Assembly: GCA_041399065.1 (NCBI GenBank)
Contig: JAWKTN010000001.1
Span: 372,001-436,000 of the forward strand
Source: JAGQPD01 sp020426865
GTDB lineage: Bacteria; Planctomycetota; Planctomycetia; Pirellulales; Pirellulaceae
Reading direction: 5' to 3'
Length of the DNA: 64,000 nucleotides
The notes beneath the pieces were generated by a model. The model was not told the DNA's origin and did not search any database. It saw only the letters and a list, made by a program, of their open reading frames with translations. Shown here one piece after another: positions 18,801 through 26,195 of this stretch (positions are counted from its first letter, which is position 1; each line of letters begins with the position of its first letter). Made by a program: the position numbers and the translations under genes.

Positions 18801-20101
18801 CTTTGCGTACCAGCGGGCGACTGGAAATCGACGGGGAAAGCGCCACTGACGGCTGGCAACCGGTCGATTGGAATACGATACCTAAACCGTTGCAGGGCGG
18901 CATACACGGCCGAGCCGCGTCGCGGACGCTACGGGCCAGTGGCCCGGCACAGCCGCTAACAATTCAGGTGGCTCGTCATTCGGTAGCCGAGGCATTGAAA
19001 CTGCGAGTCGCCCAGGGGACTTTTACCACGATTCTGTCACCTAACGGTGATCAATTGACTGCCGTCGACGTGACAATGGACGTGATCCAACGAAGCAGTC
19101 TCAGCGTGGGGCTGCCACCGAACGGCGAATTGCTGAGCATTTTTGTTAACGGCGAAAGCGTCAACTCGGTGCATAAAGGAGGACAGCAAGACGTGTGGCA
19201 ATTCTATATTCTTCCCGGTATCGACGATCGTACCGCCAATGTCCGATTCGTCTATTCCGTAAAGGGAGATCGACTGAGTCGACTGACACTTGTCAGTGCG
19301 TTGCTAAACGTGCCGTTGGAGAATATCGAGTGGAACGTGGTGACACCGAAGGGATTTCAGCTGATCGACCATGGCGGCGATTTGGAACTTGCGGGCCAGA
19401 CACTTGCCGTGGACTATGACCGCGATTCCTATCTATCGAAGGTCAACGTCAAGCGGCAGCAGCAGGCGCAACAGGCAGCAGACTTGCTGGAACAAGCCAA
19501 TCAACTGCTTCAAGCGGGCGAACAGACGAAAGCGCGTCGAGCATTGAACAGCGTCGCCAACCGCTACGCGTTGGACGCAGCTTCGAATGAAGACGCTCGC
19601 GTGCAACTTGAGAACCTGCAAACGCAGCAAGCAATCGTCGGTCTCAACACACGGCGTCAGCGACTGTACCTCGATAACGACGCGACCAATGCGAATGTTG
19701 TCGACAACAAGCAAATGCTAGAGGCAGCCGCCGACAATCCGATCCTTCAACAAGATGAATTGAATTTTCGGCCGCAGCAGCTTAGCCAATTACTGCGGGG
19801 CAATACGAACGAGGACAATCAGGTATTGCAACAGATCGCGGGTCGGCTGGTACAGCATCAGCGGACGGCCGAACCTGCCCCGCAAGCGCTTGTGATCAGC
19901 CTGCCGGAAGAGGGTTCGGTCTACACGTTCACGCGTGGCGTACAAGTTGCAGAGAACGCGCCCCTGGAACTGGACCTCAGACTACGGTCCGGCTATGCAG
20001 TTGAATATTGGCGAGCGCTGTTGCTGCTGGCCGTGCTCGCGGCGATTGTGTCTGTGTTCGCAACTGGACGGCAACCGACGCCGTCACCACAGACTACATA
20101 A
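12890..20101 (+). CDS. Giant two-part envelope protein of unknown function (2403 aa)
   Basis: I do not recognise a family. A signal-like segment lies at about 16-34 (LNSLLLGSIIVAGIAIHAVFG). Residues 40-1040 are beta-rich and look like repeated sandwich domains. A cluster of hydrophobic segments lies at about 1040-1260, then a highly charged stretch, then a second signal-like segment (TTMLLIALGLWSHACPASA) near 1300. A second beta-rich half follows to about 2180, then a Gln/Ala-rich helical, TPR-like stretch (AADLLEQANQLLQAGEQTKARRAL) and a last span near 2375-2395. The layout suggests two exported beta-rich proteins fused through a membrane block. GAGGAACGA precedes ATG 12890 well. It follows the sigma/vWA pair and may be in its regulon. 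Confidence 0.7.
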   Translation: MISTSSRIRPTVKSLNSLLLGSIIVAGIAIHAVFGQERTPVVDGEATGRIVIEAHSELPKPPDFYSATAVSTAHIRADHIEHTIQLAAKIVQGDAKTLSFGLHGQGQVVDVAGEHVQAWAVKQEGATRYLEVHPKGRVQELEATITIRADVADLPATVELPHLAVGKAVGFSAIVMLEYEPGMSGAVVAAEGFAPIGGEEKPNKFQSSTGGKLLLSLNRDGVAAAAIDLSDTTLLGEVDASGKSVAFQLRATAHVTEPGATITILSGNAAVSDVPSSEAYRLLLKTKQEQPVYELTFPAAGTFPVTLDFVASVTGPQANWQGMDFTIAASAIVPITLTGLEEDLEFQSDPHSVVPIRDNNEWVGFLPASGRARLMWKGARATGEGKLFFTTTARVEAAIGAGLLRQQHEIEYRVLQGEIATIRLQLDGPGEILDVQGQNIVSWKVSGEGDERVLDVSLSQPMSAATKFIVRSQTPLDAFPVRVEGLRLTPSGSIRHSGFLRLTNSGAVRLEPTALQGLTQLAPEQYPGEASSARQVFVYRFPSADYEFTVVADRIQPEVNVAQLLQYELAEADRSIRADIELDIREAPIREWNIVVPADYSVVSVTGAGVADYIVATDANEGQRNLKVVFAQEISGRQLVAIHLETNEPTTAGTWTLPHLEFPDANTVRGDIGVIGAPGFRVGVESTNLLVETPLSYFPKPSPNLQQSFRIRELGWSATMAIEQLDRSIQADIFHLYSLSQEAIYGSALINYFVTGAPVSEWQIRVPQALGNVAVDGQDIRNWRQEGDTLTATLHQPVMGAYTLLVTFEVQPDAAKGVFSPGQVEPLQVNSERGYVQVVSPMQVEMTTVNASDSLLKLEALELPAEFRLLSAAPPLGTWQYTQRPFQLNLQVQRFEPGTTVPQVVEYSEAHSRVSQDGELVTDVLYYVKSRGQRALQIRLPAEPVRLWEASVNGQPVTARQNDDTTLIPLPDNADLNVPVEVRLRLGKPRVSGSHPNLVLPVVNAPVLKTQWNIVGDEKRVLIPLHGTITPPNPIPRPTGFNWLAKRALGPFVATVILALIGAALTRKKPAWRSLGLVILMASVAIACFSAIEAYARIGAPSPLQLSLPVLAAGETIELQVRNTPLWLANVSWFGVALCVLGALGVIASYFQRKDWLRASNAEPAPASQEAHGTHATIDDAVKESDPPSHSADVQQRTYSLDWRGNDALVRVVGLLLIAMGTLLQRDGAAIFFGLLAVGIIGFIFLSPALAFVRQVLQERREAAAKRHADQQRNRDTKAPGGGSRNTEGDEPGTSGAVITTMLLIALGLWSHACPASAAMPAGFRAADSITQEWHIERDDSRLTSKGAIAVTGTPGDRFLLLQAPAVLTRFDGDGLRLAKTDIPGLGLAYVISILPAAEVDQDAHANSVPDDQPASEGERSTTATSIKTATYTATFEYQLEAIAPINGVSVPTGLAAVQRIDVRYDEPGWEVTCSNAVRIDTIASDEQATRAEVLLGVGDAIVTLSPKSRDVTTEQMKFFVEGSDLYRPGPGVVDGRHRLNIRTSQGQVSRLTVQVPQGLTVSSVDGPIGSWQFDADDGQLQLTIEPAQSSTFAIAIETQRGLSPFPVDMKLEPLTVSDASGQVGLLAIAFGGDAQPGNADTTTMSAVNLGDFDASMLPNAETTLHRVYRYGAQGGELTLQVLPVEPEVRVNSKQVLSFGDERIVLGVNFETLISRAGVFQLSFPLPAGLEVETLTGAALHHWSELTEDGQRQIVMHLNGKTIGPQGFSLTLSGPTPTNVDTWQIPRFELNDSMRQTGELIVRPTTGIRLRTVSRENVSEADPRVLGGQAQGALAFRLLQRNWDLQLGVEKLEPWVTGQILQDVTLREGQTRTALIASFQVENASIRSLQVVLPITNPEEIRTLRAVGNEVSDLVRTAPDSNIWELQFKRRVIGNVAFRIEYERRGDREEAGETCSPAGFPQARQIAYYLALRTSGRLEIDGESATDGWQPVDWNTIPKPLQGGIHGRAASRTLRASGPAQPLTIQVARHSVAEALKLRVAQGTFTTILSPNGDQLTAVDVTMDVIQRSSLSVGLPPNGELLSIFVNGESVNSVHKGGQQDVWQFYILPGIDDRTANVRFVYSVKGDRLSRLTLVSALLNVPLENIEWNVVTPKGFQLIDHGGDLELAGQTLAVDYDRDSYLSKVNVKRQQQAQQAADLLEQANQLLQAGEQTKARRALNSVANRYALDAASNEDARVQLENLQTQQAIVGLNTRRQRLYLDNDATNANVVDNKQMLEAAADNPILQQDELNFRPQQLSQLLRGNTNEDNQVLQQIAGRLVQHQRTAEPAPQALVISLPEEGSVYTFTRGVQVAENAPLELDLRLRSGYAVEYWRALLLLAVLAAIVSVFATGRQPTPSPQTT

Positions 20102-20123
20102 CGTCGATGACGTATTGCCGCTC

Positions 20124-21320
20124 CTACAATCGCAGAAAAATTCCTTGCTTCTGCAGCGAGCGTACGAATAAGTAACTGATACCGAGAAACATAGCAAATG
20201 ATACGGTGACGTACCACGCAGGTGCATCACCCGGCACAAATGGCGAGACGCCACTGTCGACGATAGAGTGAATAACGTAGGCTGCGAGGGCGTTGGATCC
20301 GAAGGTATCAAAGATCCCCAGCGACCAGTGATGACGATCGCAGAGCCAATAGAACAACGCATAGACGGCGAAGCTGAACCCGGTGGCGAATATCAGGTAC
20401 GTTGCCGTCGCCGCTCGTTGCGACATCATCCAGTAGTTGTATTGCCGATTGTCCGGCGGTGCGACAAAAGGGGGTTCGGCCAAACCAGGGAAGACGCTCG
20501 ACACCCTGCCGAACCAGGGGAACACGGGATTCTCTGCAATGCGATCGGGGTGCCCCACGAACGGTCGCCACGCCACACGAAGTTTTGGCGAAAGGTCTGC
20601 GTCATAGTAGCGAGTGCCACAGGATAGGAGCCAACCGACCGCCATCATAGCGACACCTACCTTCAGTAACTGCGGGATCACCGCCCGATGTTTGGCCACA
20701 ATATCGTACGCGATCGTGCCCCCGACGGCCGCCGTCGACCAGGTTAGAAATCCCCATGGTCCGCCGTCAATCGACATTGGGCTGGTCCACGTCCAGGAAA
20801 AGTTGAACCAGGCAGAAAGCAACACGTGTAGGATTAAGGAACCGATGGCGAAGCTCGATCGCAGCAACAGACTTCTGCCGACAACCGGCGTAATCCACAG
20901 CGAGGTGACAGCGATATGCGTGAGCGTCTGGAACCATTCTCGCTTTACCGGCTGCCACAGAGCACCGAACAAACCCATTTGCTTCAGTTCCGACCACGAC
21001 GAACTGACTGTACTGGCACTATGCACCATCAGGGCAACGAGCAGCAATCCGACCAGCCGACGTATGACTCGCCGATATGCAGCTGCCGCGCCTTCGCATT
21101 CCAGCCGCCGGAGAAATGTTAGCCGGTAGGCAAATCCGACCGCAAACAAAAAATGCGGCATGATCGTATCGGCGTAGCTGCAATACGTGTGGTGATGCTT
21201 CAGGACCGCCGGGACTACCTGGTACGATCCCAAGTAGTTGACGACCAACATACCGACCACCGTATAGCCACGGAATTGATCGAGCGATACCAGCCGCTCC
21301 TGCTTGGCTTTGGACGTCAT
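20124..21320 (-). CDS. HGSNAT/DUF5009-like multi-span acyltransferase
   Basis: 398 residues with about ten hydrophobic segments. The N terminus RLVSLDQFRGYTVVGMLVVN is the signature of the heparan-alpha-glucosaminide N-acetyltransferase-like family (DUF5009, related to DUF1624). The following PHFLFAVGFAYR contains the histidine position proposed to carry the acetyl group across the membrane in eukaryotic relatives. The bacterial role is probably acetylation of a cell-surface or periplasmic sugar, substrate unknown. It converges on the giant-protein gene, with 22 bases between the stops. Confidence 0.8.
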   Translation of the reverse strand: MTSKAKQERLVSLDQFRGYTVVGMLVVNYLGSYQVVPAVLKHHHTYCSYADTIMPHFLFAVGFAYRLTFLRRLECEGAAAAYRRVIRRLVGLLLVALMVHSASTVSSSWSELKQMGLFGALWQPVKREWFQTLTHIAVTSLWITPVVGRSLLLRSSFAIGSLILHVLLSAWFNFSWTWTSPMSIDGGPWGFLTWSTAAVGGTIAYDIVAKHRAVIPQLLKVGVAMMAVGWLLSCGTRYYDADLSPKLRVAWRPFVGHPDRIAENPVFPWFGRVSSVFPGLAEPPFVAPPDNRQYNYWMMSQRAATATYLIFATGFSFAVYALFYWLCDRHHWSLGIFDTFGSNALAAYVIHSIVDSGVSPFVPGDAPAWYVTVSFAMFLGISYLFVRSLQKQGIFLRL

Positions 21321-21659
21321 GCACTACCTTTTCTGAATCCCTGCGCATCTGCCGCAAAGCTCCGAAGATACACGCGTGACGATCGGATTGCCATATGGGA
21401 AGGAAGGACTCGGCGTAGCTTGACCGCTCCGAGTTGCCCCTGTTTCGCGCCGCCTCGCGGAAGCGGCCGCGTTCTTTGGCAACACGGTCTCTAACCGCGA
21501 CCGTCGATGGCTCACGGTATTCAGACAACACGGCATGGTAAGATCGCACTTCGTAGGTGTAACACTCCATAAGATTCTGCGCTTGGTTTACCGATGCTGC
21601 ATGCAAATCAATTGACCGGTAGGCGATTTGCAACTGATGCTTCCTGGGAGCGAAAGACA
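21321..21659. other. Divergent intergenic region, no gene seen
   Basis: This is the spacer between the leftward acyltransferase and the rightward FAD oxidoreductase. Small reading frames exist but none has a convincing ribosome-binding site or family features. Promoters for both genes should lie here. I found no clear operator. Confidence 0.5.
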
Positions 21660-22859
21660 ATGCCGACGACCACGTGGGATGGGTTTCAAGAGACAATCAT
21701 TGTGGGCGGGGGAATGGCCGGACTTGGCTGTGCCCATCGCCTTCGCCAACACGGGCAACCATTCCTGCTGGTCTCACCAGAGATTGGTGGTCGAGTGCGA
21801 ACGTCTCCGGACGGCCGGGTCAACTATGGGGCATATTACGTAACTGCCGACTACGATTGGACACTGCCATTTGTTAAATTGGTCGATACGGTCCGCGTGA
21901 CCGATTGCTGGTTCCACCGTGGCGGCCACCGTTACACACTGCTGTCGCCCCGATTGATCAAACACTTACCGGCACTGCTGCGATTCACTAGTGATCTGCG
22001 TCGCTTTCGTCGTCGGTACAACGACATGAATGCACTGGCGTCCAACTTTCCGCGGCGCGAGCTGATCGAATCGAACAATGAATTACGGAACATGTACTAT
22101 CAACCGGCCAGCCAATATATCCGTGAACGCAAGCTGGAATCGCTGTTTGCCGACTACATCGAACATTTGCTGTGGGCTTCGTTTTTTCATGATCCTCGTG
22201 AGGTCTCAACTTTTTTCCTAATGGCGGCATCGTTGCCATTGGTCGTCCCGATGTATAGCTTCGAGTTTGACCGAGCAGCGGCAACGGCTGATATCGAAAG
22301 CCAAATCTTGGACGATTCCGTAGAGCAGATCGACATGAATGGCGAGATGATCCGAGTGGCGACGCGGGACGGTCGCCAGCTTGCCTGCCGGCAACTCGTC
22401 CTGGCAACTCCCATTGCACTGGCCAATCGCCTACTTGGCCCCGGCTACTCACAACCAACGCGACAGGGTATCGACGTATCGTACTACCACGTTCGTGGCA
22501 AATTACGAAACACCTACCAAGGACCAGCTCGAAACTTCTTCCCCGTGGAAGACGGCGCCGTTCTGTCACGCGAACAAGACGGGAGCTTCCTGTACTTTTA
22601 CCGTAACGACTATATTGACCGATACTTCTCGCAATACGAAGTTATTACGCACGACACTTGGAAACCCGCGTTGTCGTTCCTGGGAGGACGATTTCAGGAC
22701 CTGAATCCGGCACCCGGTGTCTTTCTGGCAAACGATCACGATATTCCCAGCATGGAGAACGCCTACATCAACGGTCGTTACGCAGCGCGAATGGTCATCC
22801 AACATGCCCACGCGTCCCCCCATTCGCGCAGGTACTCGACGGAATTGCAGCGGGATTGA
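21660..22859 (+). CDS. FAD-dependent amine-oxidase-type oxidoreductase
   Basis: About 399 residues. The dinucleotide-binding motif IIVGGGMAGLGCAHRLRQHG sits at the N terminus. It is followed by an amine-oxidase-like acidic/arginine region (PEIGGRVRTSPDG) and a C-terminal FAD-closing motif (PGVFLANDHD...MENAYINGRYAA). This is the protoporphyrinogen-oxidase/flavin-containing amine oxidase fold. The substrate is not evident. A frame extends upstream to 21594, but ATG 21660, with GGAG ten bases before, puts the Rossmann motif at the usual distance from the N terminus. The gene ends directly before the 44-bp tandem array. Confidence 0.85.
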   Translation: MPTTTWDGFQETIIVGGGMAGLGCAHRLRQHGQPFLLVSPEIGGRVRTSPDGRVNYGAYYVTADYDWTLPFVKLVDTVRVTDCWFHRGGHRYTLLSPRLIKHLPALLRFTSDLRRFRRRYNDMNALASNFPRRELIESNNELRNMYYQPASQYIRERKLESLFADYIEHLLWASFFHDPREVSTFFLMAASLPLVVPMYSFEFDRAAATADIESQILDDSVEQIDMNGEMIRVATRDGRQLACRQLVLATPIALANRLLGPGYSQPTRQGIDVSYYHVRGKLRNTYQGPARNFFPVEDGAVLSREQDGSFLYFYRNDYIDRYFSQYEVITHDTWKPALSFLGGRFQDLNPAPGVFLANDHDIPSMENAYINGRYAARMVIQHAHASPHSRRYSTELQRD

Positions 22860-22910
22860 GCGTTCACTGCACGGTCAAGTCGCAATTTCGATTCCGGTCC
22901 GGACACGCCC

Positions 22911-23599
22911 CATCATCCTGCCAACCCCCGACAGCCTCCCATCATCCTGGCCCCCATCTTCCTGCCATCCCCAGACAGCCTCCCATCATCCTGGCCCCCA
23001 TCTTCCTGCCATCCCCCGACAGCCTCCCATCATCCTGCCCCTCATTATCCTGCCATCCCCCGACAGCCTCCCATCATCCTGCCCCTCATCATCCTGCCAT
23101 TCCCCGACAGCCTCCCATCATCCTGCCCCTCATCATCCTGCCATTCCCCGACAGCCTCCCATCATCCTGCCCCTCATCAACCTGCCATTCCCCGACAGCC
23201 TCCCATCATCCTGCCCCTCATCATCCTGCCATCCCCCGACAGCCTCCCATCATCCTGCCCCTCATCAACCTGCCATTCCCCGACAGCCTCCCATCATCCT
23301 GCCCCTCATCATCCTGCCATCCCCCGACAGCCTCCCATCATCCTGCCCCTCATCAACCTGCCATTCCCCGACAGCCTCCCATCATCCTGCCCCTCATCAT
23401 CCTGCCATTCCCCGACAGCCTCCCATCATCCTGCCCCTCATCATCCTGCCATCCCCCGACAGCCTCCCATCATCCTGCCCCTCATCATCCTGCCATCCCC
23501 CGACAGCCTCCCATCATCCTGCCCCTCATCAACCTGCCATTCCCCGACAGCCTCCCATCATCCTGCCCCTCATCATCCTGCCTTCCCCCGACGGTCGCT
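22911..23599. repeat. Tandem array of about 15.7 copies of a 44-bp unit
   Basis: The marker GACAG recurs at exact 44-base steps from 22930 to 23546, and a degenerate GACGG at 23590 completes the series. There are no insertions or deletions across 660 bases. Each unit is made of two 15-base half-units (CATCATCCTGCCCCT and CATCATCCTGCCATT) plus a 14-base spacer (CCCCGACAGCCTCC). Copies differ only by point changes, concentrated at fixed positions such as ATCATCC/ATCAACC and ATTCC/ATCCC. Because 44 is not a multiple of three, the open frames through it are incidental. The top strand is strongly C-rich. Bases 22860-22910 and 23600-23790 beside it hold no recognisable gene. Confidence 0.95.
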
Positions 23600-23790
23600 T
23601 TTCGCCGCGATTCTCTACATGACTCGGCAAACCAGGCAATTTGCGACATCTATATGTCTGTTGACAAACTGAACGCGAAGTTCTTGCCAAGCCAACAACG
23701 CTAGCGTACCATTAATGCCAGAAAGGCCGAACCAACCGATTCGACGCCAGAAAGTGCATAGATTCGAGTCACTTTTGAGAAGCATCCCGC

Positions 23791-24236
23791 ATGCAATCCG
23801 GGCCGAAAGCAACCATCCTCCGAAAAGTCATTGTCGTGATGTACCTGTTCGTCACGGCGCTCGGTTACGGGTTGCATGGCCTATCGCCCGCTGGACCGGT
23901 CCATTACCAGAACTGTGGGTGTGGCCAAATTGCTATTGCCGATGCAGCTGCCGAGTGTGGCGAATGGGCGGGGACAGGATGTGGCGGAGCGTGCGATCAT
24001 GTCGCGTTCCGTCGACGTTCGAAAATGAACCGCGGCGGAGCGGCGGGAGTTCGCTGGTCGGGACCGACATCTGTCCGGTCTGCCAGCTAATCGCGCAGCT
24101 CAATTCGAGCGCCACCGTACTACCGATTCCAGCGACACCGGCGACGGTCACCTGGAATGGCTTGTTGCCTCATTCGAGCATTCTGCCTGGCGTCCCCGCA
24201 GCGGGATACGAATCGCGCGGCCCGCCACATTGCTAG
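23791..24236 (+). pseudogene. Frameshifted small Cys-rich membrane protein (DUF2946-like)
   Basis: Frame one (23791-24090) gives a short membrane segment (KVIVVMYLFVTALGYGL), then HYQNCGCGQ and more cysteines, then turns to nonsense before stopping. The frame one base earlier continues with CPVCQLIAQL and ends at 24236 with YESRGPPHC. A membrane segment, a CxxC followed by LIAQ and an RGPP-type tail are features of small DUF2946-like proteins. Joining the frames near 24030-24050 would restore a protein of about 148 residues. A one-base deletion would explain it. A sequencing error or a still-functional short product cannot be excluded. It lies just upstream of the DUF1559 gene in the same direction. 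Confidence 0.55.
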
Positions 24237-24379
24237 CGTCGTCTCACCCAACCGCATGGCGACAGAATCGCGACGCGGCCGGGGGGGACATTTCTAGCGA
24301 TGTCTATTCTTTTTTCACGGAAAGCCTGGTAATATTCCGGCTTATCCCAGCTGCGTTAGCCAGAAGAGGAAGCGCGAAA

Positions 24380-25162
24380 ATGAACCGTCGGTCTGCATTT
24401 ACACTTGTCGAGTTACTTGTCGTCATTGCGATAATTGGAGTTTTGGTGGCGTTACTGTTGCCGGCGGTCAATGCGGCACGGGCGGCGGCGCGTCGAGTGG
24501 AATGTTCCAACAACATGCGTCAGATAGGCTTAGCGATGATCCAGTATTGTGACACGCATCGGGGGGCGTTTCCGACGACGCACCATGAGCACGAGGGGCA
24601 TGACGATCATCATGATGCGGACGACGAGGATGAGGAGGATCACGAGCACGAGGAGTCATGGATATACTTGCTGGCACCGTATTTAGAGGATGTCTCGGAG
24701 ATCCGATTGTGTCCGGACGACGTCGAGCGTCGCGAGAGCGAGATCTCCACGCTGACGAGTTACGCGATGAATGGCTATTTGCGGAAGCGGGAGGTTATAC
24801 CGGCAACGGCATCACCGGAGTTACGTGCGGAGATGCAGGCGGAGCAAGTGGGGTTAGTTGGCGAGTATGACGACTTACGAAAGACGCATGCGACGATAAT
24901 GTTATTTGAGGGGCGGCTTAGTGCTTTGGCGTCGAACATTGACCATGTTCATGCCCAGTTGTGGTTCACGGAGCAGAATTTGATCAGCAATGCCCGCGAT
25001 CAGGCGGTATGGAAGGCGGTGACGAACGAGGTAGCGGTGGAGCGTCACCATGGAACGTCGGCCAATTACTTGTACGCGGATGGGCATGTTGCATCGATTC
25101 CCTCGAGTGAGGTTGCTGGGTGGTGTGCGGAGGGATTCAATTTCGCCATTCCCCCGCGATAG
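24380..25162 (+). CDS. DUF1559 pseudopilin-like protein with His/acidic insert
   Basis: About 260 residues. The N terminus RSAFTLVELLVVIAIIGVL is a type IV pilin-like methylation and membrane segment. It is followed by the DUF1559 hallmarks LLPAVNAARAAARRVECSNNMRQIGLA and the C-terminal YLYADGHVASI. Such proteins are very abundant in planctomycetes and are thought to be surface or pseudopilus proteins. Residues of about 67-92 form an unusual run of His, Asp and Glu with 8 or more histidines, a plausible metal-binding loop. The frame is open from 24230, but ATG 24380, with GAGGAAG upstream, places the prepilin motif correctly. Confidence 0.9.
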   Translation: MNRRSAFTLVELLVVIAIIGVLVALLLPAVNAARAAARRVECSNNMRQIGLAMIQYCDTHRGAFPTTHHEHEGHDDHHDADDEDEEDHEHEESWIYLLAPYLEDVSEIRLCPDDVERRESEISTLTSYAMNGYLRKREVIPATASPELRAEMQAEQVGLVGEYDDLRKTHATIMLFEGRLSALASNIDHVHAQLWFTEQNLISNARDQAVWKAVTNEVAVERHHGTSANYLYADGHVASIPSSEVAGWCAEGFNFAIPPR

Positions 25163-25282
25163 CGGAATTTTGGTTGGCACCGGAAGCGGCAACTGTGGTT
25201 GATCGCTTGCAATGGCCGCGGACAGAGTGCACAATCACAACTTTGCCAAGTGGCTTTCCTGGAATGAGTGGCGAGGTATGTG

Positions 25283-26170
25283 ATGTTTCCACGCTGGATG
25301 ACTGTGGCATTGGCGGTTGGGGTGATTCTTGCCTGTCGCGCGTTGGCATGTGCCGACGAGGACTCGTCACAATCAAAAGTTGAGCCGGATCTCGTCTATG
25401 GTCACAAGGACGGGCTGGCGATGACGATGGATCTATTTCGTCCGGCTGGGGAGGGGAACGGCGCGGCGATTTTGTTCATGGTCAGTGGCGGCTGGTATTC
25501 TGTTTGGACGCCACCGGAGAATACGCAACGGATCATTCAACCTTATCTCGATCGTGGCTATACGGTCTTTGCGGTTCGACATGGCAGTAGTCCACGGTAT
25601 GCGATTCCCGAGGCGGTAGCGGACGTACAGCGCGCGGTACGTTATGTGCGTGTCCATGCCGAGCGTTGGGGTGTGGACGCGAATCGACTGGGGGTGATCG
25701 GGATGAGTGCTGGCGGGCACCTGTCGCTGATGTTAGGGACAACGGGAGACGACGGTCGGGCCGATGCGAAGGACGAGTTGGAGCGGGTATCGAGTCGCGT
25801 GCAAGCGGTAGTCGCGTTGGTTCCACCGACGGACTTACGAGTGATGGTATGGGAATCCCGCGATTCGCTGCCGGCTTACCGTAATTTCCCGGCGCTCGAA
25901 TTGGCGATGGACAAGGCGGAAGCGAGTTCGCCATTGGTGAAGGTCACGGCCGACGACGCTCCGGCCCTGGTAATCATGGGCGGCAAGGACGAGTTGGTGC
26001 CGGCCAAGCATGGCGAGTGGATCGACGGAGCATTTGAAAACCAGCATGTCGCCCACAAACTGATCATCTACCCCGATGCGGGACACGGGTTGGAAGGGGA
26101 CGAGAATCGCAAGACCACGATCCGCGAGGCGCTGCAGTGGTTCGACACCCATCTGTCAATTGCGCCGTAG
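25283..26170 (+). CDS. Secreted alpha/beta hydrolase (BD-FAE/HSL-like esterase)
   Basis: About 295 residues with a signal peptide (MTVALAVGVILACRALA). The catalytic serine lies in GMSAGGHLSLM. A candidate acid lies in GGKDELVPAKHG and the histidine in YPDAGHGLEG, in the usual order for serine hydrolases. The oxyanion-side motif is FMVSGGWYS. It resembles carbohydrate-ester or lipase-type hydrolases, and the substrate is unknown. GTG 25268 is an alternative start, but GAGG seven bases before ATG 25283 and the signal peptide favour the latter. It converges on the AAA gene, with about 25 bases between the stops. Confidence 0.8.
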   Translation: MFPRWMTVALAVGVILACRALACADEDSSQSKVEPDLVYGHKDGLAMTMDLFRPAGEGNGAAILFMVSGGWYSVWTPPENTQRIIQPYLDRGYTVFAVRHGSSPRYAIPEAVADVQRAVRYVRVHAERWGVDANRLGVIGMSAGGHLSLMLGTTGDDGRADAKDELERVSSRVQAVVALVPPTDLRVMVWESRDSLPAYRNFPALELAMDKAEASSPLVKVTADDAPALVIMGGKDELVPAKHGEWIDGAFENQHVAHKLIIYPDAGHGLEGDENRKTTIREALQWFDTHLSIAP

Positions 26171-26195
26171 CTGCATACGACACGACGAGCAACCA

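Noticed and set aside
20095..20125. Bidirectional terminator between the giant protein and the acyltransferase
   Set aside because: Only a five-base inverted repeat (ACGTC/GACGT) with no T-run; too weak to call.
22911..23599. CRISPR array
   Set aside because: Units are contiguous with no unique spacers and no cas genes are nearby. The same applies to 35201-35567.
22658..23704. Two overlapping Pro/Ser/His-rich reading frames across the 44-bp array
   Set aside because: Frames stay open only because of the repeat. The unit length is not a multiple of three, the products are low complexity, and no ribosome-binding site is present.
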